Source: Oehlia diaphana (taxonomy: Eukaryota > Glomeromycota > Glomeromycetes > Glomerales > Glomeraceae). From it: a stretch of DNA of 64,000 bases. The notes under the pieces are model-generated. The model was not told where the DNA came from and did not search any database. It was given only the letters and a program-made list of their open reading frames with translations. Position 1 is the stretch's first letter. Each line of letters starts with the position of its first letter. The stretch covers positions 22,882-86,881 of the forward strand of contig QZLH01000403.1 of assembly GCA_003833135.1 (NCBI GenBank), written 5' to 3'. The position numbers and the translations under genes are program-made. Below, in pieces: positions 1-11,239 of this stretch.

Positions 1-4
1 GTTT

Positions 5-1795
5 ATGATGTCAGACAATATATCCCTGAGTCGGCCAGCACGAACTGCTATATTTAGTAAAGGAAGGATAAAATGTAAAGAATGTGAGAAAAGAAAAATT
101 ATAGACGAAAATCATGAAACTTGTCAATTGTGTTATGAAATATTCAAACCTAATTTAAGTGGGAACAAAATCATTGATGACATTATCAGAAATACACGAG
201 TTAATTTTGTTACAGGTTCAAAATATTTTATATTAGAGTTTGTTCCCTATGATCAATTCAAAAATATAGAATTTATTGCCGAAGGAGGATTTAGTAAAAT
301 TTATAAAGCTATTTGGGTTGATGGTTCAATTAATACGTTCCACTCTATTGATAATATTGTTCGTGAGAAGAATTATACAGTTGTTCTCAAAAAACTTAAT
401 AATTCTAAAAGCATTACATCCAAGGAACTGAACGAGGTACAGTCCATGTAATATTTCTAATTTTCAACGTGATGATGGTAAATTAATTATATTTTTTTTT
501 ATATTTAGTTTAAAGTATATTATCAGATTTTATCAAAGGGCAGTAATCTCAGCGTTAGTAATTATTCTGGAATTACTCAAGATCCTATTACTAAAGATAT
601 GATGATTATCATGCCATATTATAGTTCAGGTGATTTGATACATTATTTAAGTAATAACTTTTATAATGTCAGCTGGGAAACAAAGTTATTTGAGCTTTTT
701 TTAATAATAACCGGACTTCTAGACATACATCATGCGGTGATCTGGGAATAAGTAGATCTGCAACTGAATCAAATAATGATAATGAGAAATACGGTATTAT
801 TCCTTATATGGCACCAGAGATTTTTCAAGGACAAAAATATACTGAAGCTTCAGATATATATAGTTTGGAATGATTATGTGGGAATTTATGACAAGTAGAA
901 GACCTTTTTGGGATGAAATTCATGATATAGAACTTATAATCAAAATATGTGATGGTTTACGACCACCAATTGTTACAAATGCACCTGAAGAATATATTGA
1001 ATTAATGAACGAATGCTGGCATTCTGATCCAACGAAAAGACCAACAGCTTTTGATATATTTTGTAAAATTTTTAAAATGTGTGATAATGAACATCAAATG
1101 TATAAAACTAAAATTATTAAATCATCAGATATTGGACCTGTAACAATAAATAATCCAGATGCCATTTATAAGAGTAGACCTTTAAGTCACATGATTCAAT
1201 CTGCAATGTCTTTAAGGAGTTCAAGGAGTCGATCTATCGGTAACAAAATTTATTTATTACAACGCATTTTTGTTGCAAGAAAAATTTTAATAATAATTTA
1301 TTTTTTAAATAAATTTTAGATCCATTTTATTATTATCAGAAAAATACTAGTAATTATTCAGTATATTATTTTAAAGATAAAAGAAAGTTTAAAGATGATA
1401 CAGTTGAAGACAGTAATGACAATGGTACGGTAATTAATTTAATAAATTATTATTTTTCATTATACTTTCTACTATTTAATTCACATTCATAATTATTTAG
1501 AACAAAGTATTAAAAGAAGAAAATTTCTTGAAAATGAAAATAGTGGTAAATAAAATTACACTTTAACAATCAACATATTTCTTTCATAATTTTAATTTAT
1601 CCTTACGATTTGTAGAGTACTTTACCAAAGAAATTGAATTGGATATTAATATGAGCTCTAATCAACCTCGTAATAAAAGTAAGCAAATATACGTTTATAA
1701 ATATATGTTTACATTATAAAATTTTTATCTAATTTTTGTTTTCAATGAAAGGATACGTCACCAAAGAAATTGATCTTGATATCAACGATCTTTAA
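5..1795 (+). pseudogene. Broken tyrosine-kinase-like protein kinase gene
   Basis: Remnant of a lineage-expanded kinase gene. The first exon runs from 5 or 8 to 436 and carries a CxxC...CxxC zinc-ribbon-like N-terminus (CKEC, CQLC) and a glycine loop GGFSKIY followed by VVLKKL. Exon 2 starts at 509 after an intron at 437-508. Around 735-738 the text jumps from the helix before the catalytic loop (LLDIHHA) straight to the DLG metal-binding motif, so the HRD-HSGN loop is deleted and the frame is lost. A second frameshift lies near 866-868, inside DIYSFG, where one T is missing. The C-lobe (MWEFMTSRRPFW, and PTKRPTAFDI) continues in another frame. Small tail exons follow at 1320-1424, 1501-1545, 1616-1678 and 1752-1795, all joined by phase-1 introns, ending at TAA. 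The window edge could hide an upstream exon. An active product is not expected. Confidence 0.85.
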
Positions 1796-2601
1796 ATTAT
1801 ATATTATGCGGTACTGTAAATAGCTGGATTGTTTTAATACATAAATATATTAATGTTCAGTTATATTAAACCATGGATAGATTAATTTATTATAATTACA
1901 ATGATGTCTTAACCTAGTTTTAATTCATTTTCATGCATGATAGTAAAATGAAAGTTAAAAAATTGGTAAATCGGTACTATTCGTTGACCATTTTATATAA
2001 TATAAACAATTTAATTATTATTTATTTTTATTATTACGAACAGTTATTATTAAATTAGTTATATACGGTTTATTAGTAGAGTATATTAAATAAATATATT
2101 ATTTAGTTTTAAAAAATTAAATTTCAGAAATCAGTAATTTCTGGAATATAAAAACTAAAATTACATTTTATATCGCCTAACTAAAAAAAAAATAATTGTT
2201 AAAAAGTTTATTGATATTTTATTAGGGTATTGCTAAACATTACAAGTGGTGATGGTCACCGATAATGAAATTATGATGTAATGCCGGCCAGTATTTTTAT
2301 TAGGTTTTTAATTCTGGTCGAGAATACATCATAATGCTTGGTACAGTGACCATCTAAACTGTACTGTATGATTTGGATGCAAAAAAAATGAAAGGGTACA
2401 TTAGGACGAAAGAAAGTGACAGGAACGAAAAAAAATGAAAGCTAGAAATAAATTGAGTTGTCTAACTTATTTTTATTAATAAAATTTCCTTTAATTGATA
2501 TGTTATAATAATTACACTGCATGGTTATTACATAAGATTCGGATACATTTATGTGAATTTTTAAACTACGAATACATAATAAGAACATGAAAACAATTAT
2601 A
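1796..2601. other. Intergenic, AT-rich
   Basis: No coding frame is seen. The stretch holds the small inverted-repeat element at 2251-2354. It lies between the 3' ends of two convergent genes. Confidence 0.6.
2242..2363. repeat. Short inverted-repeat element (hairpin)
   Basis: The arm GATGGTCAC at 2251 is matched by GTGACCATC ending at 2354. Inside these, ATTATGATGTA near 2270 pairs with TACATCATAAT near 2325, and CCAG with CTGG, giving an imperfect hairpin with arms of about 40 bp. Weaker pairing extends outward to about 2242-2363, where both ends abut TA. Size and TA flanks would fit a Tc1/mariner-type non-autonomous element, but the target duplication is too short to be decisive. Confidence 0.5.
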
Positions 2602-3708
2602 TTAAATAGACCGATCAAGTTCGAGTTGATGTCTAACAACTGGTCCAGGCAAAAGTAGTGGATTCAATACTTTCATAACTGCATAAATTAAAATAATATC
2701 TTTCTCATATACTGAATTAATTCTACAAACTACATAAATAAAATAATTTCTATTAAGGTTCATACCTAAGAATGGATAAATAATAATTAACCAAAAAAAG
2801 TCAATGACACGATAAAATCCACGATTCATATATAATTCAACTGTTTTATAAATGAGTTCTTTTGTCATCTCTGAACAAAATTGAATTAAATAATAGGGAG
2901 TATAAATAATCAATGAAAATAAAAAAGTGAAATGAGTAAAAAATATTGTGTATAATAATATTAATATTAAATAGAAATATTTTGTATAATATGAACCTTT
3001 TGCATACATAAATACGAAAAAATCGATTGGCAAAATTGTATTAAGAAATGATTTAATTAATACAAATTTTATCGTAAATAAAATGTGTAAAGGTAAGCGT
3101 ATTATGTATATTATAATTAAAATTAAGAATAATGTTAAAATATCTAAAATTTGAATTAATTCGAAAAACATTATTTCAAAATTATACGAAGTGATCAGTT
3201 TAATTTTTTCTAAAAGTTTAACAGAATTAAAATTCCAACATTTTTTAACGAAATATGGAACATCTCTGATTTTTTCTAGTACTGAAGCATCTATTAAAAA
3301 TTCGTCAATATAATAATCACATAAATATTTATAAATTAAGTGTGCAATGGCGGCCGTTAAGGAAAGTGAATAAATTGGGTAATCAGGTCTTTGTATGATC
3401 GTCATTAATGGATTGATTAATGAAAGAAATATTCCGTACCCAATGAAATATGTTACAATGATGGGAATGTATAAAATAATAATTATAGGTGAAAATAGTA
3501 ACAAATAAATTCTTATTCTTAAATTATATTCCTTTGCAATAAAAATGAATGAATAAAGCTGATATAACGAAGGAAAATACCAAATAAATGTTATTACAAA
3601 ATTTATCATCGAACATAACATATAAATAGGTAGCAAATATATAAATTCAAGAAGGACCATGACTATAAGGATTGCCGGTGAAATATATCTTATAATTATT
3701 GAAGTCAT
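2602..3708 (-). CDS. Multi-pass membrane protein, family unknown
   Basis: Single-exon reading frame of 368 residues in a region that otherwise lacks long frames, starting at ATG 3708 and ending with TAG or TAA beside 2602. It is strongly hydrophobic. Likely membrane segments lie near residues 8-30, 33-57, 68-100, 108-125, 190-215, 240-285 and 300-345, with short charged loops and a hydrophilic C-terminus rich in L, E, R and D. I recognise no family motif, so the substrate or role is unknown. Transporter, receptor and scaffold all remain possible. It converges on the broken kinase gene to its left. Frame length and unbroken hydrophobic periodicity argue that it is real. It might carry an unrecognised intron. 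Confidence 0.65.
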   Translation of the reverse strand: MTSIIIRYISPAILIVMVLLEFIYLLPIYMLCSMINFVITFIWYFPSLYQLYSFIFIAKEYNLRIRIYLLLFSPIIIILYIPIIVTYFIGYGIFLSLINPLMTIIQRPDYPIYSLSLTAAIAHLIYKYLCDYYIDEFLIDASVLEKIRDVPYFVKKCWNFNSVKLLEKIKLITSYNFEIMFFELIQILDILTLFLILIIIYIIRLPLHILFTIKFVLIKSFLNTILPIDFFVFMYAKGSYYTKYFYLILILLYTIFFTHFTFLFSLIIYTPYYLIQFCSEMTKELIYKTVELYMNRGFYRVIDFFWLIIIYPFLGMNLNRNYFIYVVCRINSVYEKDIILIYAVMKVLNPLLLPGPVVRHQLELDRSI

Positions 3709-4064
3709 TTTTTAGAACAGGAAATAAAATCCTATATTAATGTCGTATATATAGTTGCATGTATTATTTCGTCATAAGGTAGTACGCCAGTGTCAGGTGA
3801 AATTTTGTTTATAATGTGTATCACAAATAATTGTCCACAGGTGTAACAATTTAAATAACTTTAAATCATTTAACAAATCAAGACAAAATACAAAGACATG
3901 CAGATAACAAAATATAGTGGAATTAAAAATCGATTAATCATTAATAATAATATTTATTTATTTCCTTTCTTTCTACAAATTGACCAATTTTACTATCTAT
4001 TCATTACAGATTTTTATTATATATGTTAGCAATGAATTGAGTAATAAAACTTATCTTTATTAAT

Positions 4065-4066
<2 letters not shown>

Positions 4067-4105
<39 letters not shown>

Positions 4106-4114
4106 TTTTTTTTT

Positions 4115-4152
<38 letters not shown>
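4067..4152. repeat. Poly(T) tract with one A5 interruption
   Basis: An 86-bp run of T broken by AAAAA at 4101-4105 and a single A. It could be an old retroposon tail on the minus strand or slippage. Nothing downstream identifies a retroposon body. Confidence 0.9.
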
Positions 4153-4153
<1 letters not shown>

Positions 4154-4658
4154 ATTAATACGTTATAAATTTTTATTTAATTATGCGTACTAGTTTTATC
4201 TATTATTCCCGGATAAATAGTCCAACCCTACGATTCCAATTAAATTTATTATAAGAGAATAAAGTCGTTTATGTAATTTTTTTTAAAGGCTTTAAAAATG
4301 GGGATTCTAAAGCTACTGTGGTGAGCAAAATTTTTTGGAAAAATTTCACGTGACTTTACTTGGCATATCGGCGAGTGCAATAGCATGAGATAATTTTCTC
4401 ACATCTCGATTTTATTAACTCATTTATAACTTTATCAGGTAATTATTTCCCATCTCTCAACCTTTAACGTTTTAAAATCCTTCAAATTTTGTGGGCTTCT
4501 TTTTTTCACGTTTTACATAACAAACTTGTATAAGATTTGATCAGATTAAAATTATTTTTTTTTCCCTTATTTTAAACGTTAATATTATAATAAGAGAAAT
4601 TTTTTGTATCCATAATTGCAAAAATACATTATAACCATATGCCTAGAAGCTGTTATTA

Positions 4659-4980
4659 GGCCACACAAATTCAATTTTTCGGTTCACGTAACATTGAAAT
4701 TTAAAATCAACCCGGGGACCCGGGTTTATTGTTTAGTAATAAAAAAAGTTTATATATTAAATTGTGACATCTGATTGGTTGACTTTTAAAGGGGAGGGCA
4801 ATTAAAGAATTTATTTTCGCTCCAGAAGTTCTCGGCCACGTGATAAAATTACCTGCCAATAAAATTACGTTCTGATCACGTGATAAACATTTTTATATAC
4901 AGTATAAACTTTTTTTTATTGAAATTCGAAAAAGTGACCCGGCCAGGTGAAGTGAACCGAAAAATCGAATTTGTGTAGCC
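4659..4980. mobile_element. PIF/Harbinger-like MITE, 322 bp
   Basis: The left end begins GGCCACACAAATTCAATTTT and the right end, reverse-complemented, begins GGCTACACAAATTCGATTTT. The arms match over 29 bp with two differences and both continue to CGGTTCAC. The element is flanked by TTA at 4656-4658 and TTA at 4981-4983. Terminal GG and a 3-bp TTA duplication are the signature of PIF/Harbinger elements. It has no coding capacity and so is non-autonomous. The interior holds the palindrome CCCGGGGACCCGGG and two CACGTG sites. Confidence 0.8.
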
Positions 4981-5052
4981 TTACCTTCTCTAATAAATTT
5001 TTAGTCAAGCTACTTGTCAATATTACCCAATTTTTACTTAGTAAATTGACCT

Positions 5053-5372
5053 AGTGCTTCGATCCGGATGAAATCCGTCATCCGGATTGAATAACAATTT
5101 AATCCGGATGAAAACTGTTATTAAACGAAAATCCGGATAAAAAAAAATCATTACAAAAATCCAGTCCTACCATTAAATGCGCAACGTCAAGCACTATCAA
5201 ACATGCCTTAAATTGTAAAATTCTGATCATTGGTTTCGGAAATATTTTAAGTTATCCGAAAACTGGCAATCCGGATGGATCCGACGAAATCCGGTTCAAA
5301 CCGCAGATTTCATCCGGATTTTTGATTTAATCCGGATCAATCCGGATCAATCCGTACACGGATCGAAGCACT
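5053..5372. mobile_element. Mutator-like MITE with 10-bp target duplication, 320 bp
   Basis: The ends are AGTGCTTCGATCCG at 5053 and its exact reverse complement CGGATCGAAGCACT ending at 5372. They are flanked by identical 10-bp direct repeats AAATTGACCT at 5043-5052 and 5373-5382. A duplication of 9-10 bp fits the Mutator-like (MULE) superfamily. The interior is packed with the palindrome ATCCGGAT and its variants. There is no open frame. A second, shorter copy of the same terminal design lies at 50113-50275. Confidence 0.85.
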
Positions 5373-6837
5373 AAATTGACCTATATCATATATTGCGGTA
5401 TTCTATTTTTAGTCGATTTGCATCAGATTTTTGAACCATATCTCATCCTTCTGTTTCTTCAAACTTTTTTAAGTTACAATAAATTATGAGTCATTTAAAT
5501 ACTACTCCTTTGACTCACAAATGTTAAACTTATTTCTTGACGAAGTTTGATTGCTGCACGTGATTGAAGTCACGTGTTATTTACCAACAAATCTTAATTT
5601 TTATAATGGTACATAAAACACCTGGTAAAGTTATCCTTTCAGGTAGCTTGGTTTACAGTTTTATATTTGTATTACTTTTGAATTCATTATATAGTTTCTT
5701 TATAATCAATATTGGAACTTATTTACTCTGAGAAATAAAAAACTTTGAGATATCAAATAAAATTTAATTTTTTAATTAAAAAATAATTTTACGACGATAT
5801 TATGCATGCTTTATTTTACAGGTCACACATCATTTAATTGACAAAGTTATTCGAATAACTCATCTCATTGAATTTTATGCAAATATTATTTTTAAATTGC
5901 AATTTAAACTCATGAAAAAACCGTTGAAAATAAGCAAAAATCACTCAAAACTTAACCTCGTAAAACATTTATGACGATAAAGCAATTATGCACCTTACCT
6001 TACATACCATATATATTTCAGGGTTCCATCTTCCTTTCAGAAAGACGAAAAATGTTCCAGAATCTGATATTCCTTTGATAATGAAGATTTTTTTTTTTAT
6101 TGGATTAGCACTTTAATAATATGATTGGGCTGAAATAAACGTTTTTCATTATTTTGTTTTTGTTAACATATTACATAATATATTACATAAGAATAATTAC
6201 ATGAATAGGAAAAATTAAATAAAATCTATTTTGAAAATTTAAGGGGTTTGATTAGTTCTGATCAAAATCTCATTTACTCTTACACATTTTTTTTATTTTA
6301 ATGGTGTTAAAAGCAAGATTATTATTACAAAACAAATAATAGCGTAGATTTCATTGCGTACTGTATATTATACTTGAAAAAAGAAAAAAAAAAAGGTAAT
6401 TTACGTCATTGTTACAAAGTGATCGAACATTATTTAAGACTTCTTCATATGATTTCCTTTTTAAATGTCCCATTTTAAATTACTTTTATTTATTTGATAA
6501 AATCAATAGGATTTTTAAGAATTTAATGAATTTGACCAAATAAGAATTATTCGGAAATTTTTCTCCACAAATATGATGTATTTGTAATACAAATATCATT
6601 ATCAAATGATGCAATGTGTACTGTAGATCCTTCCTTTTTTGGAGTATAATCGGGCAGGTCTTTCTTGATATATAGAGTCCCCATAATAATGTAATGAAAA
6701 TTTTTCTAAATTTTCAATACATTATAGGAATTCTCTGATGATCAGCTTCAGATTCAAATCCCAATATCCAAATCTTTATTCGCTGTTTTGTCAAAAAATC
6801 GGTACCAGGTTTGCTTGTGTAAAAATAATAAACCCAG

Positions 6838-8484
6838 ATGGAGTCCCCTAATAATCGTTTGGAAAAAAATGAATTATCCAGTGGAAATGAAGAAATTGAT
6901 AAATTCATTAAGGAAACGATCGACGAAAATAATTGTAATTATTATAATTACAATTATTACAATCATCCATTATTTCTTGAATGGGTACCATTTGAGAGAT
7001 TTGAAAACGTAAAACAAATTGGTGAAGGTGGATTTGCAAAAGTATATTCTGCAACTTGGATTGATGGTAAAAAAAGATATGCTAAACAAGATGATGGAAA
7101 ATGGAAAAAAATAGGTTCTGAACCTATGAAAATTGCTTTGAAAAGAATAAAAGGATCACATAATATGCCACCAGAATATTTAAATGAGGTATTTCAGTTT
7201 ACATGTTATTTTATATTTAAATATGTTTGTGCGTCAGATGCCGATTTGCGTCAGATGACTCCGGCTTACATTATCGGCCCAATATTGCCCAATATTATAA
7301 TGCCTTAAGTTGTTGGCCAGCATTACTTGACCAGCCGTCATACTTTGAAGCTGACGCAAATCGACATGTCGCACAACATATATATTGTAAATTTATCAAT
7401 TAATTAAAATTTCTTATTTTTGAATAATAGCTTAAAATATATTGGAGTTTATGCTCGAAGGATACTACTTATTTAAAATTTTATGGATTAACTAAAGATT
7501 CAAAAACTAAAGAATTTATGATGATTATGGAACTCGCAGATCAAGGAAGTTTAAGAAATGTTCTTTCAAAAAATTTTAAAAATATTTTATGGAAGGATAA
7601 ATTATATATTTTAAATAATATATTAAGAGATCTTAAAAATTTACATAAACTAGGATATATTCATAAAGATTTTCATAGTGGAAACATATTACAAACTTGT
7701 AATTCAAATAATAAAACAAATATTTCGTATGTTTCAGATTTTGGATTATCTAGACCAATCAATGAAAAAAATTCAAATAATATAATATATGGAGTATTAT
7801 CATATATTGCTCCAGAAGTTTTAAATGGTGAGCCATATACACCATCTTCCGATATTTATAGTTTTGGTGTAGTTATGGCTGAATTATCATCTGGAAGACC
7901 ACCTTTTTATGAAAGAAAACATAGTTTGAATTTAGCATTAGAAATATGTAATGGATTCAGACCAGAATTTGGAAAAGGAACCCCTGAAATTTATAAGAAA
8001 TTAGCTTATAGATGTATGAGTGCAAATCCAAAACAAAGGCCAACAGCTAATGAATTACATACATTATTATATTATTTGTACTATTGTATATTTGAAATTG
8101 AGAATTTTCCATACTCTGAAGATGATTTTCAAGAAAAGTTTGGATATGAAATAGAAGAAATTAAGCTTAAATTTAAAAAAGCTGATGAAGAAATAAAAAA
8201 TATTTCAACTTTATATAAAAATAATTCTGATGCTATTTACACTAGTAGAGCATTTACATTTAATAGCTTACCAAAACCAATAAATTCGTCCATTATTCTT
8301 TCATACTTAGATGATGATAACTACCAAGGTATTGTGTTTAAAGGATTTTATTATTTAGTGTATAATTTATTAAAACTATTATTGCTAATTGAAAATTAAA
8401 ATTAATTAATACTTATATGTAGAATCGATAGAACATGATTCTCAATTAAATAAATTAGATGTGTTAAATATTATTAATAGTTAA
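6838..8484 (+). CDS. Tyrosine-kinase-like protein kinase (three exons)
   Basis: Exons 6838-7188, 7431-8328 and 8423-8484 give 436 residues. The ATG at 6838 follows an in-frame stop and starts a hydrophilic leader. The kinase domain begins near residue 48: glycine loop IGEGGFAKVY, then IALKRI with the ATP-anchoring lysine, GYIHKDFHSGNIL as catalytic loop, SDFGLS as metal-binding loop, APE, then DIYSFGVVMAELSSGRPPF and a final QRPTA motif. HKD replaces the usual HRD, but Asp is kept, as are DFG and APE, so catalysis looks possible. The product is expected to be cytosolic Ser/Thr or dual-specificity; the substrate is unknown. The tail intron is phase 1. Intron 1 is enlarged to 242 bp by a hairpin element. 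A decayed inverted copy follows at 9325-10220. Confidence 0.88.
7224..7378. mobile_element. Inverted-repeat insertion inside kinase intron 1
   Basis: The left arm TGTTTGTGCGTCAG and GATTTGCGTCAG is matched on the right by CTGACGCAAATCGACATGTCGCACAACA. The arms are 28-31 bp with small gaps. TA lies on each side (7222-7223 and 7379-7380), as for Tc1/mariner-type elements. The decayed paralogue at 9325-10220 has a short intron of about 72 bp at the same place without this sequence, which supports insertion after the duplication. Confidence 0.7.
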
Positions 8485-9324
8485 ATCTCTTAAAAAATTC
8501 TTAATCACCCAAAAATTTAATTTAAAAAGTGTGAATTCCTTAATATGAACTTCTAAAAAACTCAACTCACAATATTGTCCTAGAGATTTGTGCGAGAATT
8601 TAGAATTAATTTAAGAATTTTAAGAATCCCGGTGCTTCGTTTTATCACATTTAAAAGGTAATATAGTTATTATTTTTGTTAGTAATATAATTTGAACCAT
8701 TATTTGTATAAATCTAAACTATAAATTTTCAGAATGTTAGCGTTAAATATTTTGGCATTTGTCAAGAAAATCATGGTTTACGAAGCACGAAGCCTTTAAT
8801 CATCGCGTGTCCTACCAACGATAGCTTTCAAATATTAAAGCATTATATCCCCACTTTCGTTAGACAGAATTGAAATCTTCTAGATCAGTATGTGCGCATT
8901 TATAATGTATAGAATGTTTATGAAGCAAATGGTAAAACAATCAGATTTTAAGTTCTATTTCTCAGCAAATTAGAATTTTAAAAGATTATGAAATAAGAAA
9001 ACGTCTTTTTTTTTTTAACGATAACAGATAAGGAAACCTGCAGGCCCAACATTGTAAGATCACATTAAAAGGATAAAGTAGTGGACAGCACACTTTTTGC
9101 GTTAAAACGTATTTATATATTTATTTTTATTATAAATAAAAATCAATATACAAGTAGAAAGATTTAAACAACATTATGTTAAATCAAATATAAATAAATA
9201 CTAATCACGTAAATGCAAAATGTTCTAATCGTTCTTGAAAATCTTCAGTATCAAAAATACAATAATATAACGTAGTACGTAATTAATTAGTTGTTAATCT
9301 TTGTCGTATTCATTCATCATAATA
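8485..9324. other. Intergenic spacer between inverted kinase copies
   Basis: About 840 bp of AT-rich sequence between the two tail-to-tail copies. I see no gene in it. A 9-bp inverted match (GTGCTTCGT at 8632, ACGAAGCAC at 8779) is too short to call. Confidence 0.55.
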
Positions 9325-10220
9325 ATTTTTTATAAATTTCAGGGGTTCCTTTTCCAAATTCTGGTTCGCATATTCCTAATGCTAAACTCAAACCATGCTT
9401 TCTTTCATAAAAAGGTCTTTAATATCAGAAGATGGTAAAAATGGCTCACCATTTGAGCAATATATGACAATACTCCATATATTTAATTATCTGAATTTTT
9501 TTCATTGATTTGTCTAGATAATCCAAAATCTGAAACAAAAGAAATATTTTTTTATTATTTGAATTACAAGTTTGTAATATGTTTCCACTATGAAAATCTT
9601 TATGAATATATCCTAGTTTATGTAAATTTTTAAGATCTCGTATTATATTTAAAATATATAATTTATCCTTCCATAAAATATTTTTAAAATTTTTTGAAAG
9701 AACATTTCTTAAATTTCCTTGATCTGCAAGTTTCATAATCATCATAAATTCTTTAGTTTTAGGCTTTTAGCATCTTTAATTAATCCATAAAATTTTAAAT
9801 AAGTAGTATCCTTCGAGCATAAACTCCAATTTATTTTAAGCTATTATTCAAAAATAATAAATTATGTAAAGTAATTATAAAATAAACTGTAGACTGAAAT
9901 ATCTCATTTAAATATTCAAGTGACATATTCCGTGATCCTTTTAAGCAACTTTTATAGGTTCAGAACCCATTTTCCATCATCTTGTTTAGCATATCTTATT
10001 TTACCAGCCATCAATCCATGTTGCAGAATATACTTTTGCAAATCCACCTTCGCCAATTTGTTTTATATCTTTAAATACTCATTAAAGAAATACTGGATGG
10101 TTGTAATAATCGTAGTAGTAATAATTAAAATTATTTTCGTCAATTGTTTCCTTAATGAATTTATCAATTTCATTATTTTCACTGGATAATAATCCATTTT
10201 TTTCCCAAACAATTAATTAT
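9325..10220 (-). pseudogene. Decayed inverted copy of the 6838-8484 kinase
   Basis: Read on the minus strand this follows the neighbouring kinase from the DEFI-type leader to the C-lobe. The piece at 9446-9745 (ADQGNLRNVLSKNFKNILW, HKDFHSGNIL) is nearly identical to the intact gene. Damage includes TAA where the intact copy reads GAA before WVPF, loss of a few codons in that stretch, a donor changed from GAG-GT to GAG-AT near 9905, a frameshift after SNNKK, loss of the APE codons' frame, and a deletion of about 45 bp between DIY and the RPPFY motif. The homology stops near 9325, before the tail exons. It cannot encode a kinase. Confidence 0.88.
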
Positions 10221-11239
10221 TATAATAATAACAATATTTGTGAGGGATAAGTCGTTTATTAAATGGAAAATTCATTTTTTTTACATCTAGGTTTATTAAG
10301 CTTATTACACAGCAATTTTGGCACAATATTCAATACTGTAAATTGGAAAACGGATAAAATGAGAAGATTTCACTAATGAAGTTGATTTATATAATTAGGA
10401 AGGTTCTATTGATTGGCTGAAGTTAATCAAATAATGAATTTAATAAATTAATGAACGTTTGTATCACAAATTCACAATGGTCAATAATCGTCGTTGATTA
10501 TTGGTTTAAATATCAAAATGGAAATTAAATGAATGATGAATGAACATTTATACCATAATAAATCAATCATTGATCATTGAATTAAATATAAAAATGAAAA
10601 AAAAAAACGATTTTCGATTGTATCAATACGGGAATACAGTATAAATATTTTTTTTCCACATATTTATGCTATGGTTCGTCACGAAGTTATCCGCAATCAC
10701 AGTAAATCTGCGGCTAACACTCGGCCGTATGCGAGATAAAGTGAATTTTTTATTCATTCAACTTTAATCCAATATTACTAAAAAGGCAGATTTTTTTACA
10801 AATTACATCATAATCTAAGGAAATAGCCATAATAAGACAAAGTGAACATTCATAAATGGTTCAACTGAATAAATAGAAATTACAATTAACAACTTAACAG
10901 ATAAATCGAATTTTGAAATCTTTATTGACAAAATAGTAATGTGAAATTATCAATAAATATAGCTTAATAAAATTGAATATAGTAAAGTAATCCTTTGATA
11001 ACTATTAAATAATTTCTAAACAATTCATGACGTATTTTGCAAATCGCAGCCATACTTAATAATTAAAGCCAAGATAATTCGCATATTTAGTCCTTTCTGT
11101 CGGAATAAATTTGTTGCAATACGTTCTGATACATACACACTTATCAATATCAGTTATTGCATAAATAATTGAAATTTCTATCGTTAGTCTAAAGAAACAA
11201 TAACGGTTATGGGAACTGTTGTTGAGTCCGAAGCTCATA
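10221..11239. other. Intergenic, AT-rich
   Basis: No supported gene. Short AT-rich repeats such as AATGAATGAAC occur near 10440-10560. The right end runs into the repeat array at 11240. Confidence 0.5.

Larger units (their letters stand above)
3709..6837. other. Intergenic stretch with two short transposon-like elements
   Basis: About 3.1 kb without a supported gene. It contains the poly(T) tract at 4067-4152, the inverted-repeat elements at 4659-4980 and 5053-5372, and several CACGTG sites (near 4346, 4838, 4876, 5556 and 5571). The rest is AT-rich with no frame worth calling. Confidence 0.6.

Noticed and set aside
2442..2639. Minus-strand frame overlapping the end of the membrane protein gene
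   Set aside because: Overlaps in another frame and extends only into AT-rich 3' sequence.
8632..8787. GTGCTTCGT / ACGAAGCAC inverted pair resembling the 5053 element ends
   Set aside because: Only 9 bp match, the sequence after the match diverges from the family, and the flanks share no duplication.
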